Source: Agriotes lineatus
Lineage: Eukaryota; Arthropoda; Insecta; Coleoptera; Elateridae
Assembly: GCA_940337035.1 (NCBI GenBank)
Contig: OW679200.1
Coordinates: 17,689,303 to 17,753,302, forward strand
DNA: 64,000 bases
Reading direction: 5' to 3'
Positions 10,697 through 21,309 of this stretch are shown piece by piece (positions within the stretch are counted from its first letter, which is position 1; each line of letters begins with the position of its first letter). The position numbers and the translations under genes are program-made. The notes beneath the pieces were generated by a model. It had not been told where the DNA came from and did not search any database. It saw nothing but the letters and a program-made list of their open reading frames with translations.

Positions 10697-12400
10697 TAAC
10701 GAGCTTGATTAGTGACACCAGAGCTTTTAAATATATAAACCCGCTAGCATAAAGCTGATCTGTAACTTTGATGCAATATTAGTTAGGTTAAGCACGCATT
10801 CAGCATTTAAAGTCGTGTCTTTGTGCATTGCCGCGCTTGTCGACGATGCAGTGACAAAAGCACCAACAACGACGAATGGAACTAAATAAAGATGCTGTTT
10901 CGCGGTGCTTTGTGAGAAGCTAAAGATATTAGTGGTTTAATTGCGGCAGCAAGCGGGAACTAGCTGTCTGTAGCGGTCCACGCTTGGTGTTTGGGAGCGA
11001 CATCTAAGCCCAGGATATGTTGCACACCTTTGGGAAGCTACTCACATAAAGCTAACAACGGCAAGCGTCTACGGGTGAAATCATCCGCCTTCCGTACCGA
11101 GTGTGATAGGTGTAAATCTGAATCGCGACGCCATTAAGGGACTAAATCAGCAGTCTCGCTGGCAAGAGTCGTCTTCCTTAAGTCCAGTCCGTTTTCCGAA
11201 GCATCTTGACTATTTCTGTTAGCATATATATTTGTTACCCAAGGTAGGTGGCTAGTCTCACTGGGTGGATTTTTTATCGACCTTCTCTAGTCTAGATTCG
11301 TCGTGTTCAGCTAGGCAGACACCTCAGGCAGGGTGTGGCTCTTCACGACGATCTTGAGGTAGGGGGAAGCTATGAACCTTGCGGCATCTATAGTCATGCT
11401 ACACCTACTCCTGAGCATTGCTCTTACCCTATATTATACATTAGTTTACGAGACATAAACCCATTTCACTTGATACCAAATAATATATTTTTTACTGTAC
11501 TTTAAGACACTAGAAAGTGGCGCTAATAACCTCTCGGTGGTGACCCTACGATACGGTTTGAAACGAACAATGAAGACCAAGTGAAAAGCAATCTATTTAT
11601 GAAAGCTGCAGTGAATGGCTTAATAGAAGATACAGTACAAAATATGGGAAAAGACAATTCGAGGTATATGGCCTTTAGTTCGGTGCTCGAAAAACTATTT
11701 CGAAAAATGTTTTAGATTTTTTTACCACATTTCAATTAGAAAAGAAGAAATTAATAGAATTTTCAGAATCTATATTAAGCAATTCAATTCATATAGTCCA
11801 CCATCATATTTATGGTTAGAATTATTGAAAATATTTTTAAATCAAAACTTTGTCTGTGTAGATAGATAAGTATGCTGTGTTACAAAGCAACTTGCAAAAT
11901 GCAAGCAGCTTCACTTTCTTATAAATAAAGTTGTTTCTCTCTCTCTAAAAAACTAAAAACAAAGTATTTGTAAGAAATAATTAAGAACAATAATAGAATC
12001 TAACAGTGGTTAAAATGGCTGAGGTACATACATAGCACGAAGCAAAGAAGGTAGACCAATTAAAGCGGTTACAAAATAAGTACCAAATGCAAAGAAAAAG
12101 GCAAGATGGTAGGATTAAGTGACTGTAGAGATATGAGAGATGGGAAATAAACTGGAAGAAAAGAGAACAAAACAGAAAACAAATGAGTGATATAGTTATG
12201 GTGTCAGGTCATTTTGGGCAACTTACAGAAATATAACTAACCATTCAAGCCTTTAGGGCAGCCTATTTATATTTCAAACCCATTCCCAGCATTTTAACTT
12301 CTCATCACATATCCTAGAACTCCCTGTAGTTTAGCGCAGTTACCTCGATTTGGGCCACCCTTTATTTACTGACCCTTGCACGTGGCTTTAGTTCCGCAAC
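10697..12400. other. Non-coding stretch, possibly more retroelement remains
   Basis: Starts TGTAACG. GC rises between 10.8 and 11.4 kb without a usable ORF, possibly LTR or untranslated retroelement sequence. The phrase GGTAGGTGGCTAGTCT at 11244 recurs at 37391. Around 12.0-12.1 kb a translation with ARSKEGRPIKAV resembles the C-terminal tail of some LINE ORFs, but this is weak. Confidence 0.3.
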
Positions 12401-12949
12401 GCTGGTTTCAGGCTTGTTAAAAATTCCTCTGGAGAAAATGAGGGATCCTCGTCTTCCTTGTCACACCGACACTATTTTGTTTTATCCGATGAACGATGCC
12501 GCTTTCCCATTGGCCGCCGAGTCGCTTTGGGACGCTTTCGTTCTTGGCAGGCATTATTTTGTTTTTATGCAAGCAGTCAGTCACGACAGAGTCGTTCGTT
12601 GAGACGCAAGGAGCGTGTAGAGGGCCGTGTTGTGAACCGTTGGTGCGTGGGTGTTTGGGCATTCCGATGGCCGAGTTCTGCTTCACTGAGTGAGAGTTGA
12701 CCCTTCTATCCCGATGAAACGGGGAACACATCTGCAGGACGTTGGATTTCTTGGCCTCACCGTCGTGTTGGTCTCGTGAGAGAGACGCATTCCAGTTGAC
12801 GCCCTTACAGGGCGGATTTCTGCCAGAATTCTCACGTGCCGCCCCCGCCTTCGCACCTACGTCGCTTCCGCAGGCATGTCGCTAGGTGACCTCTCGCCCT
12901 AACGCTCGAGGATCGTCGAAATACAGGTATCTGTGTAATCAATTTATAA

Positions 12950-14020
12950 CGTATTGTCTGTCATTTATGTGAACTGAACTTATATTGTGTGTGTGCTAGT
13001 TTTACTGTGCGTTAATCACTGCCAAAAGAACTTATTAGCTGTCATTTATGTGGCCTAAACCCAGGATAATTTATTGTGCTAAGAAAATTAGTGCATTTTG
13101 ATCGCAGTATTGTTGTAACTAATCAGCTGATATTCATGTGACTAAACCTTGCACACAGTACTTGCTAATTTACTGTATTTTGGCCGTATTCATTTTCCGC
13201 TAATTACTTGATATTCATGTGACTAAACCTTGCACACAGTGCTTGCTAATTTACTGTATTTTGGCTGTATTCATTTGCCGCTAATTACTTGATATTGATG
13301 TGACTAAACCTTGCACACAGTGCTTGCTAATTTACTGTATTTTGACGGTATTTATTTGCCGCTAATTACTTGATATTCATGTGACTAAACCTTGGACACA
13401 GTGCTTGCTAATTTACTGTATTTTGGCTGTATTCATTTGCCGCTAATTACTTGATATTCATGTGACTAAACCTTGCACACAGTGCTTGCTAATTTACTGT
13501 ATTTTGACGGTATTTATTTGCCGCTAATTACTTGATATTCATGTGACTAAACCTTGCACACAGTGCTTGCTAATTTACTGTATTTTGGCTGTATTCATTT
13601 GCCGCTAATTACTTGATATTCATGTGACTAAACCTTGCACACAGTGCTTGCTAATTTACCGTATTTTGACGGTATTCATTTGCCGCTAATTACTTGATAT
13701 TCATGTGACTAAACCTTGCACACAGTGCTTGCTAATTTACTGTATTTTGGCCGTATTAATTTTCCGCTATTTACTTGATATTCATGTGACTAAACCTTGC
13801 ACACAGTGCTTGCTAATTTACTGTATATTGGCAGTGTTCGTTTGCCGCTAATTACTTGATATTCATGTAACTAAACCTGGCACACAGTGCTTGCTAATTC
13901 ACTGTATTGTGGCCGCATTCATTTGTAGTTAATCATTCGGTATTTAAGTGACCAAATCTGGCATCCGTTGCTTGCTAATTTAATGTGTTTAGGCCGTATT
14001 CATTTATAATCGATCAGACA
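12950..14020. repeat. 81-bp tandem array (minisatellite)
   Basis: The landmark GATATTCATGTGACTAAACC starts at 13129, 13210, 13291, 13372, 13453, 13534, 13615, 13696, 13777 and 13858, exactly 81 bases apart, with degenerate units at 12960, 13041 and 13939. Central units are nearly identical; the edges decay. Two variants alternate in part of the array (TTTGGCTGTATTCA and TTTGACGGTATTTA), which suggests that pairs of units were amplified together. No terminal inverted repeat inside a unit and no spacer-like diversity, so it is not a CRISPR array. Confidence 0.95.
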
Positions 14021-14780
14021 TCGTCTGCAAGGCTTAAAATTGCTTATTGTGGTCGCTCGTTTAATGCACGTGGGCCGCTTTCCTTTGTAAATAAGCACCT
14101 GCTATCTGTGTGGTTTAAATCTGAACGGGCTGGCTACTAAATTAATGGGCTTTGGCCGCCAATTATTGCTCTCGGGTCGCTGACCTATAGGATAATCATC
14201 CGTGGTGGGCGCCGGCCTAATTTGAATATCGGCCTTGGGTCACGAACTTGGTGGCTCCGTCGCCGTCAATTTCAGTTTCGCGTACTGTCCCCGTTGGATT
14301 TAGAAGTTCATAGTCAGGCCGCCCATGGCCGGTTGTATAGTCAGCAATTATTTGGCCATTGATATTGCAACCATTTATGGGTGACCATTTGCTGTTATGT
14401 TGTACTAGAAATAACGCGCCACTCCAGCTGACCAATAGACGAATATTTGGACTAGGGCCTTATTATTGTGGCGAATCTGTGCATGCTCTTTTCAGGATAA
14501 GCTTTCTGTGTAACGATTGATGTACGACGAAGTTTGAGCGTTGGAGCGACACAAGTAGGTCTGGCGGCACCGCCGCAGTGGCGACGAGGCCCGAAATAGT
14601 TATTCAAGTATTTTTCCCGAAATTGTAATTTGAGTTCTACAGCTTCTCTACACCTTCCTGACGTAGTACCCTGTGTACTTCTCGTCCCGTCTAACCATCC
14701 AGGCCCGTTTGCACGAGTATACCCCGAGACATACCTGGTGGCGCCCTTTTATTTCGACTCACCCTATATATATTTCACGC

Positions 14781-14957
14781 CACGCTTGCCCAGTGATGTA
14801 CCGTTTCAACCAACCCCATCTCCCTGAGCGTATCAGCCGAGGCCTTTAGCCTGTTTTGACAAGTCTCTGGGCGAGCGAGCCATCTTTTCCCGGACTTAAC
14901 CAGTCGTGCGGTACTCACACCGCGTGAGTGTCGTTAAGTAATTTGGATACCGTAACA
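14781..14957 (+). repeat. Terminal block shared with 4611-4792
   Basis: Contains CACGCTTGCCC, CCATCTCCCTGAGCGTATCA and the end GATACCGTAACA in the same order as the 4.7-kb block. Only 138 bases separate its end from the start of recombinase repeat copy B. Confidence 0.6.
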
Positions 14958-15826
14958 ATGGAAGCAGTCATTAATTTAAATTTGGGGCAGAGGTTGCCGG
15001 AAGACCCTTGTGGATTGTTCATCCTCTGTAAATTTCACCACCAGAAGCAATTGTAGTCGGTCAGTTTCAATGTTCTTGTGTTTCGGGCAACTAAACTTGC
15101 TTGAAACCAAATGTATGTACTTATCGTTAATTGTTACCAAGTGTTTAATACAATACAGTAGTTAAAATCAAAGTGTTATTTTTTCGACTCGGCTTCTACT
15201 GAAACTTCCTAGAGCCGTTCATGCAGGGAAAACTACATTCCGAGCCAGCAAATATTTTAACGTTTTTACAAACAGATGGATAGGCTCTTTCAAGCCCGAA
15301 AGACTTGAAATAAGAGATGAAAAACACGTCTTAACAAGTCATATTTGTTACACCCTTCTTCTTGAAATATCTCTGAAACCTTTTTAAGGCCTGATATAAT
15401 TCATGTTATTTAATGGATATTTTGTCAACAAAATTAAAATTATTAATAATCAAAAGTTTTGAGGAATAATCTGTCCTCATTATCAACGAATTAACAATTA
15501 AAACTAAAAATGAACATGAAAAACTTAGTTTGCTTACTATCAATTAAGTAAGCAACACTTACAATACGTCATTTTAGAAAAGTAGCTGAAATTTACGAAA
15601 TGTCTGCAGGTTGCCATAACAACAGGGAAATAATATTATTTCTCCAGATGTGTAAATGTTGATATTGTAAAAACTGGATATCACCCAATTTATTAATTCA
15701 ATTTATTAGCATTAATTGTAAAAGTGCAATCTCTACAATTGTTAATACTTATAAATCTATTATTTGCAATATCTTCAGAGATTTCTACATTATTGGACAT
15801 GTCATTTAAGTGAGAAATTTCTGTCT

Positions 15827-16830
15827 TTATTCACTAATATCATTACTCAAAATTGTGTTAGCAATATTGAGCGTCTGGCATATAGAATCTCCAACATAGC
15901 TTTCGGCTATTGCCGATGACTTCCAGCCCCATGTTTCTTTAAATTTAGAATATCTACTCCGCTATTTGCTAATAAGTAATAACGTTGCAGATGTGCGCCG
16001 AAGCATGGCCAGAGTACAAATTCGCATTAGGGAGATTCAAGAACTTTGCAATGGCATATGATATTTTATAGAATTTATTTTTGCCTATCGGTTGGTTTTG
16101 GCACTTTCCTTTTTCATATCTCATAAAAAATCTTGACTGTTTTGCAATATTTTCATTCTTCTTTTTTTAACTGCAACATATTTTTTAAATATTTCTAAAA
16201 AACATTTGCAGTGCTGTAAGTCATGATAAATGATCTAGAAACTTTGTTTTTAGTTTTTCGTATATTAATCAATACAAAATTGGGTTTCTCTTCTAGTTTT
16301 GGTTCAAGAGATTAACGAATTCGTCTGCCCGACATGCCCCTGCAACATCTAGTATCAAAACTACCTAAAAAAATTACAAAATTTTAGTTATAGATATTCA
16401 TTAATTTGACAGCTGCTGACTTACCTTGGTTAATATATAAATTTCATCTGGGGCATCAGTTAATCTCTTCCAGTGTAAACACATTCGATTTTTTTGGCTG
16501 ATAACCATTGTTTTTCCTTTTCAAGAATGCGTGTAGTCTCAAATACTTCGATATGTCTTCATTGTCATTTATTGAAATTGTTCGTAATATTGAGTACTCA
16601 CACCACAAGCTTGTAGGGAATTTAAGCTTTTGAGAACGTTCCAGAAAATCGACCAGAAGCACGTTTTCTTTAATGGCTCTAACTTTCTTCTCATCGCACC
16701 ACTGTTTAAATACTTTGAACATTACTTTGTAACGAACTTTGAATTTTTTCGGATTTAACTGCTAGGACGCCTTATTGATATCAAAATCATCTACTTTGTC
16801 AACTTCACCACTAATTATCACCATTTCCAT
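15827..16830 (-). pseudogene. Tyrosine recombinase (Crypton-like) pseudogene, copy B
   Basis: Starts at ATG 16830 (METV-like, here MEMV), has the same in-frame TAG, the same 88-residue open segment (16722-16456, identical in sequence to copy A), the same frame change before DAPDEIYILTK, the same intron and the same frame change between GHAS and RRTSATLL. Shared breaks mean that the two copies descend from an already dead parent or from a duplication. Copy-specific changes include Tyr to Ser before GHAS and a one-base shorter homopolymer. Confidence 0.8.
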
Positions 16831-17040
16831 TATTTTTAATCACAATGATAATGACAATGACAATTGATATTGTTTATGTTTTTCTACAAATGACAAACGG
16901 TTACTATAGTACCAATGCAAAGACCACTGATGAAATTTCTCTAATACATTTTTGGAACAAAATCATAAAAATAGATGTTAATAGATAATATGTGTCGATA
17001 GTGAAAAAAAATGATATGTTTTATAGGACTTTTTCCACTG

Positions 17041-17169
17041 CTAGGGTGTATATCACGATTGTACGTATAAAGACGTACAATATCAGTCCTTCTCAGGACT
17101 AACTAGGAACACCTAAAGAAGGGACTAGATCAAAAACTCCCGAAACGTAGTGTGATATACACCCTAGAT
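17041..17169 (+). ncRNA. Hammerhead-like hairpin module B (decayed)
   Basis: Counterpart of 1952-2079. The first core box here reads CTAAAGA instead of CTGAAGA, so a core guanine is lost, while GAAAC (17142-17146) and the outer inverted repeats remain. If the module is a ribozyme, this copy should be inactive. Confidence 0.35.
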
Positions 17170-17242
17170 AGCGGAAAAAGTCCGATAAAACATATCTCAA
17201 TAGACCACGTCCAAAAAATTACATTCAGAGAACAAAAACAAA

Positions 17243-17357
17243 ACTTTACACAGGAAGTAAAAATGTACTCTCTCTCACCCTTTTTAAATCCCTCGCTAAC
17301 ACTCGGGATTCAAACAATGCTCGGTAGAGTAAATCCTATTTACTTTCCTTGTAAAGT
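17243..17357. repeat. Foldback FB1 (copy B)
   Basis: Same as 2154-2267, with the centre changed to TCGCTAACACTC. Lies at the right end of the 2.3-kb repeat. Confidence 0.55.
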
Positions 17358-17389
17358 AATATACAAATTTTTATTGGAGCTGAAAAGCG

Positions 17390-17896
17390 ACCTACCTCCA
17401 ATAAATTGATTGACACTGATTACCTACTTGATCTGATCTTTAACAATGGAAGGCCAACATTTGTCTAAATCTAGCGAGAAACACGAAACGCACTCATCTT
17501 TGTTAAGTACAATATGTGCCGTTTCTTTAATTTTACGTCTAGTTGGCATCGATTCTTTAGACAAGATCTTTGTGTTATGCCATAGTATTTAAGTCTATTA
17601 TTCTAAACATATTCCGCAATTTTAGATTTTTCCAACTGATCTTCCCTCGTCTAAGATGAAGGAAGGTAAAAAAGTCACCTTCCGTGATCTCTTCAGATTT
17701 GTATATTTCAGGGTGACGTAAAACGAAATAGTTATTTAACAAACAAGTAAGTTAATGAAAGCGATTAATAATCGAGACATTTAAATGCGCGAGCGCGTTA
17801 ATTGTAGAAATTATTAACTGCCGATTAACATACGACTTAGTTACAATATTTTTCCGTTTATCGTATATTATTAATTTAAAGAAAATCTGACACTTT
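17390..17896. repeat. Flank plus tail of a split dispersed repeat
   Basis: From 17645 to 17705 the minus strand carries the tail of the CAGA dispersed family: the hairpin CCTTCATCTTAGACGAGGG and AAGGTGACTTTTTT words seen also at 61730-61770. Its head is at 18553-18660, so about 850 bases are inserted between the two halves. The rest is AT-rich with no gene. Confidence 0.5.
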
Positions 17897-17970
17897 TTTA
17901 GTTTACACCCCCACATACACCTGGTTTACGATTTTAGTATTTTGCTTAAATGTGGGGGTGTAAACTAAAA
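17897..17970. repeat. Hairpin with TTTAGTTTACACCCCCACAT arms (1)
   Basis: Left arm TTTAGTTTACACCCCCACAT and right arm ATGTGGGGGTGTAAACTAAA enclose about 30 bases. A second copy of the same hairpin lies at 18247-18322, and a lone arm GGGGTGTAAACTAAA at 18211. Confidence 0.8.
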
Positions 17971-18246
17971 TAATGTTTACGGGCAGCTTATTTAGTTGAA
18001 ACCCCATTTTTTTCCTTTGTTTTGTTTTGAAACGTCATGCTTTTAATTGCAAGGTTAGGGCAGGTTAGGTACGTTGGCGTGTTGTGCCTGGTGTGCGCTC
18101 ACGGCGGTAGGTGGAACTGGTGGTGGCTTGGCCTGTTACATTCTCCTTGCAAATAGCAGACGTTTATAAATGTGAATAATTTGTATTAATTAATCTTCAA
18201 TAAAAAGTTTGGGGTGTAAACTAAATTAGTTCAACATAGACTATAA

Positions 18247-18322
18247 TTTAGTTTACACCCACATATACAATTCGTTTTTGATTTTTCTATTTAGCTTAAA
18301 TGTGGGGGTGTAAACTAAAAAA
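18247..18322. repeat. Hairpin with TTTAGTTTACACCC arms (2)
   Basis: Same arms as 17897-17970 with a two-base shorter left arm. The two hairpins could be the ends of one 425-bp non-autonomous transposon whose termini are themselves palindromic, or two separate insertions. Confidence 0.75.
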
Positions 18323-18415
18323 GTAGGTACCGAAAATCTAATTTTATTCCATGAAAAGAATTTGACACTTAAAGTTTTGACATTAATGGTACTGGGTGAC
18401 CATAAATGGTTGGCA

Positions 18416-18462
18416 CTGTTCATGTTGGTGGCACTGTAAGTCAATGCCACCAACATAAACAG
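18416..18462. repeat. Foldback FB6 (short member of the GTTGGTG core family)
   Basis: CTGTTCATGTTGGTGGCA pairs with TGCCACCAACATAAACAG around CTGTAAGTCAA. The words GTTGGTGGCACTGTAAGTCAATG match the arm junctions of FB5 and FB7. Confidence 0.65.
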
Positions 18463-19641
18463 ATTTTTAAAATCGTTCATTAAAATCATTCATTAATAGA
18501 AGATTCTCTATACATTAATGAAACCCATAAATAAAAGATCAACGGAAAACATATTTTCTCAATTCCGTCTGCCTGTCCATCCGTCAGCTTGTTGACGGCA
18601 TAGCTCAAAAACTACTTGCTGGAAAAAGACGATATACTTTCGGTCAAATATATTGATACGATTCATGTTCTTACTTTTTATTTCCTATTAGTATATGTTT
18701 ATACATTATATCTTAATCAATTTAAATTGCCCTGTTTATGTTATTTGAATATTAATAGTTATTCTTTGTACTAGCTCCTGAAAATCAGGGGTGGATTCCT
18801 TTTATCTAGATTGCTCATTCCGAAATTTGATGTTCTGATTTTAATGTTATTACAAATCAAAAATAACTTCTGTCAAATGATATGTCAAACAAATTTGGAA
18901 ATCCAATGACAAATACCTGATCGTTACATTCGCCACATAATATCAAACAGGGTCTCTCCTCCAGAATTCTCCTTTCGTACTAACAGCTCGATGCAATCCA
19001 AATCAATTGATATACAATATCAAATGTAATTCTTCAATAAACTTAACTTAGTATTTTTCTCTATTTATTCTCCTGTGTAGATTAGTTTTGCTTTTAGTTT
19101 AGTTTTTCACCATATACTTGCTATCTTCCTTCGCTCTGTATCTCATCTTTTACATTAAATTCCATTTTCATTTCTCCACGCCAATTTAGTTTTAATATCA
19201 ACCCTTATTCATATCCAAACATTTTACTTTTAAAATAGGGTGTATTTCATATTTTTTTATTACACCAAATTAATTACAGCTAAATTTTTCAAAATTTGTT
19301 ATCTCATTAATCAAAACAAAGTCCTAAACGATATCATAATTTCTCTATATTTTTATTTTTGATTTCTACCTACTATATGCAATAATCTATTTCAATTAAG
19401 TATTTGTCATTACCTTCAAACCTTATTTTTTAAATATTATATTATATTCGAATCCATCCGTTTCTTAATTAGTATGATTTTATTCAATTATAAATTCTAT
19501 TTTCTTTTCTAATTAAATACATACCAATTATTCATATTCCCAATTCATATTCAAATTGATCCCGATAATTAATCAACTATTGTAATCTCTTAATCCTATT
19601 TTAAAATTCATTTTTATACCCCTGTTTATATCATTACAATA
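18463..19641. other. AT-rich stretch with dispersed-repeat head
   Basis: 18553-18660 is the minus-strand head of the CAGA family (CAATTCCGTCTGCCTG, then AGCTCAAAAACTA and the ATCGTC-like word). Downstream the sequence is very T-rich and simple up to 19640, with no exon-like features. Confidence 0.45.
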
Positions 19642-19890
19642 TACAGGGTGGGCACCTTAAAAAATTAAAACTTATTTTTGCTTAAATGGACTGTTAGTTA
19701 AATAAAAGTAATATTTTGCACATAGCTCAGGTTTTTATGGTAGATAAAAATATATTTTGGACCCAACATATGCAGAGTGAACACTTAAAAAAACAATAAT
19801 TTTTTTGCTTCGATATTTTTGACATTTTTAGTTTTAAAAATTCCACTTCAGAGGGAAGTTCCGAGTAAGGCCCTTTACTGGTGTTTTAAT
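19642..19890 (-). repeat. Dispersed repeat family (GGGTCCAAAATAT), minus copy
   Basis: Begins ACAGGGTGGGCACCTTAAA. On the minus strand it reads TTGGGTCCAAAATATA, AACCTGAGCTATGTGCAAAA, and ends in AAGGTGCCCACCCTGT, matching 36285-36475 closely and 38930-39085 and 53775-53890 more loosely. A further piece (19845-19885) matches 61235-61265 (AAGGGC-TTACTC-GAACTTCCCTC). No ORF. Confidence 0.7.
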
Positions 19891-21042
19891 CGAATTATTA
19901 TGTTCTTTAACCCTAACTTTTAAAGGCATGAATGTACCGGTATATTTCCCTTATTCACATGGAAAATAACATAAACTTTTTGAATACTGTTCTTCGTTGA
20001 ATGGTTTAGTCTTTGTAAGAACTGGTGGCAAGGTATTCACCGTTATGAATACCGCTCCAAAATTGAACCTATTTTCAATTCGTCTAATTATCTCAGACAT
20101 GCCTTGAATATAAGGTATAGTTAGAGTGTTACAGTTTTGAGAGAATTTTCTCTGTATGTGCGTGTTATTGTTTCGTGTATTGATAATGTTCTAAACAAGT
20201 CTCTGGATAACTATTATCTTTTAAAACATTTATAATCAATTCTTTCTTTTTAAAAAATTGCATTAAATGTGATTTCATTTGATACTGAAATTAATTTATT
20301 TATGCATTTCTCGTTTTTCGTGTTCATTATTTCTTGCATAGTTTAGATGAAAAGTCAAATCACAGTTTCATGTTTTGTAAGACAGTTTTTGCTTGCATAT
20401 ATTGAAATTCGCACATGCATCATCAATGGGCGTAAAAACCCCCCACGATACACTGGTCTTTGTTTTATTTGTTACTTTCGGTGACATTTTCAATTTAAAT
20501 AAAGGTACCGCCACAGCTTCAGCCGAAAACAACATTGTACTACGTACATGTACATCGCCCCAGTGAAGCCTGTTTAAAACGCACCTGATTAACCAGAACA
20601 GGTCTAGAATTTGTAATATATCACTCTCTCACGTTGTTATTACAAATAATGTCAAATTAAATATCCCTTTTTCTAAATATTAAAAAGAAGCACTATCAGG
20701 TATAGTCACTTATGTACTTACCTTGCTTCTTAATACTACAATAAACAGGATTTGACGTATCTCATAAATCAATTTGACATTTAGACTTATGCCATGTGAT
20801 TATAGTTTTTTAAAGCTTCGACTAGTCAGTTTTACAAGCAATGGGATTCCTGATTCCCAGCTGAATGAGTAAATTTTCAACTAACAACTTTCTCTTGTAG
20901 TTAAAGACTGAATTACTTTTAAAATATAATAATTATTTGACTTTGTGAATCAAATACACGTTTCAGTTACTTCACAAAATTAAATTCATACTTTCAGTTT
21001 GTTAGTAGCACATTGAAGTTTGATCTGACATTACAAAAATAA
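19891..21042. other. Unique-looking intergenic sequence
   Basis: No match to other parts of the window. 20400-20620 is less AT-rich (contains CTACGTACATGTACATCG) with no open frame of note. Nothing else recognised. Confidence 0.3.
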
Positions 21043-21309
21043 ATATCGATAGATCCAAAAAAAAACTGTTCCTCAGCGGGCTGTGGAAATTCAACATATG
21101 AATAATATGTTGGTAACACTGTACGTCAATGTCAAATTCGAAGGTTATCAGGTTAGGTTTTCCGCCAGTTATGACACAAAATGACGCAAATCCTAAGCTG
21201 CTAACCTCGAATTTGACATTGACGTACAGTGTCACCAACATATTATTCATACGTTGAATTTCCACAGCCCGCTGAGGAACAGTTTTTTTTGGATCTCTCG
21301 ATAGATATT
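21043..21309. repeat. Foldback FB7, large palindrome
   Basis: About 267 bp, near-perfect: outer arms ATATCGATAGATCC and GGATCTCTCGATAGATAT, then AACTGTTCCTCAGCGGGCTG and its complement, then ATATGTTGGTAACACTGTAC. The inner 130 bp match FB5 (7212-7388): TGTCAAATTCGAAGGTTA, GGTTAGGTTTT, GACGCAAATCCTAA. The outer arms are unrelated to those of FB5. A minus-strand open frame across it is a by-product. Confidence 0.9.

Larger units (their letters stand above)
12400..14957. mobile_element. GC-richer LTR-like block, copy 2
   Basis: Second GC-rich segment, carrying an 81-bp tandem array and ending in the block shared with 4611-4792. Overlapping short open frames on both strands at 12.4-12.7 kb come from the high GC and have no motif. 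The phrase TGGCGACGAGGCCCG at 14579 resembles sequence found near the primer-binding region of some LTR elements. No integrase or reverse transcriptase is present. LTR origin is an inference. Confidence 0.35.
15096..17389. repeat. 2.3-kb direct repeat, copy B
   Basis: Complete at least from CTTGCTTGAAACC to GCTGAAAAGCG; the left match may extend further, but copy A is cut by the window edge. Differences from copy A are scattered substitutions, a shorter T run at 16167, and a 5-base loss at 16869. Same gene order and orientation as copy A. Confidence 0.9.

Noticed and set aside
12414..12731. Four overlapping frames on both strands
   Set aside because: Simultaneous openness on both strands reflects local GC content; none has a motif.
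12950..14020. CRISPR array
   Set aside because: The 81-bp units are contiguous and similar along their full length; there are no distinct spacers, and the window is eukaryotic.
18045..18075. Insect telomere repeat (TTAGG)n
   Set aside because: Only a few GGTTAGG-like words occur, not a run; nothing else suggests a chromosome end.
21002..21265. 87-codon minus-strand frame
   Set aside because: It runs across the palindrome FB7 and reads the same in mirrored form; no independent support.
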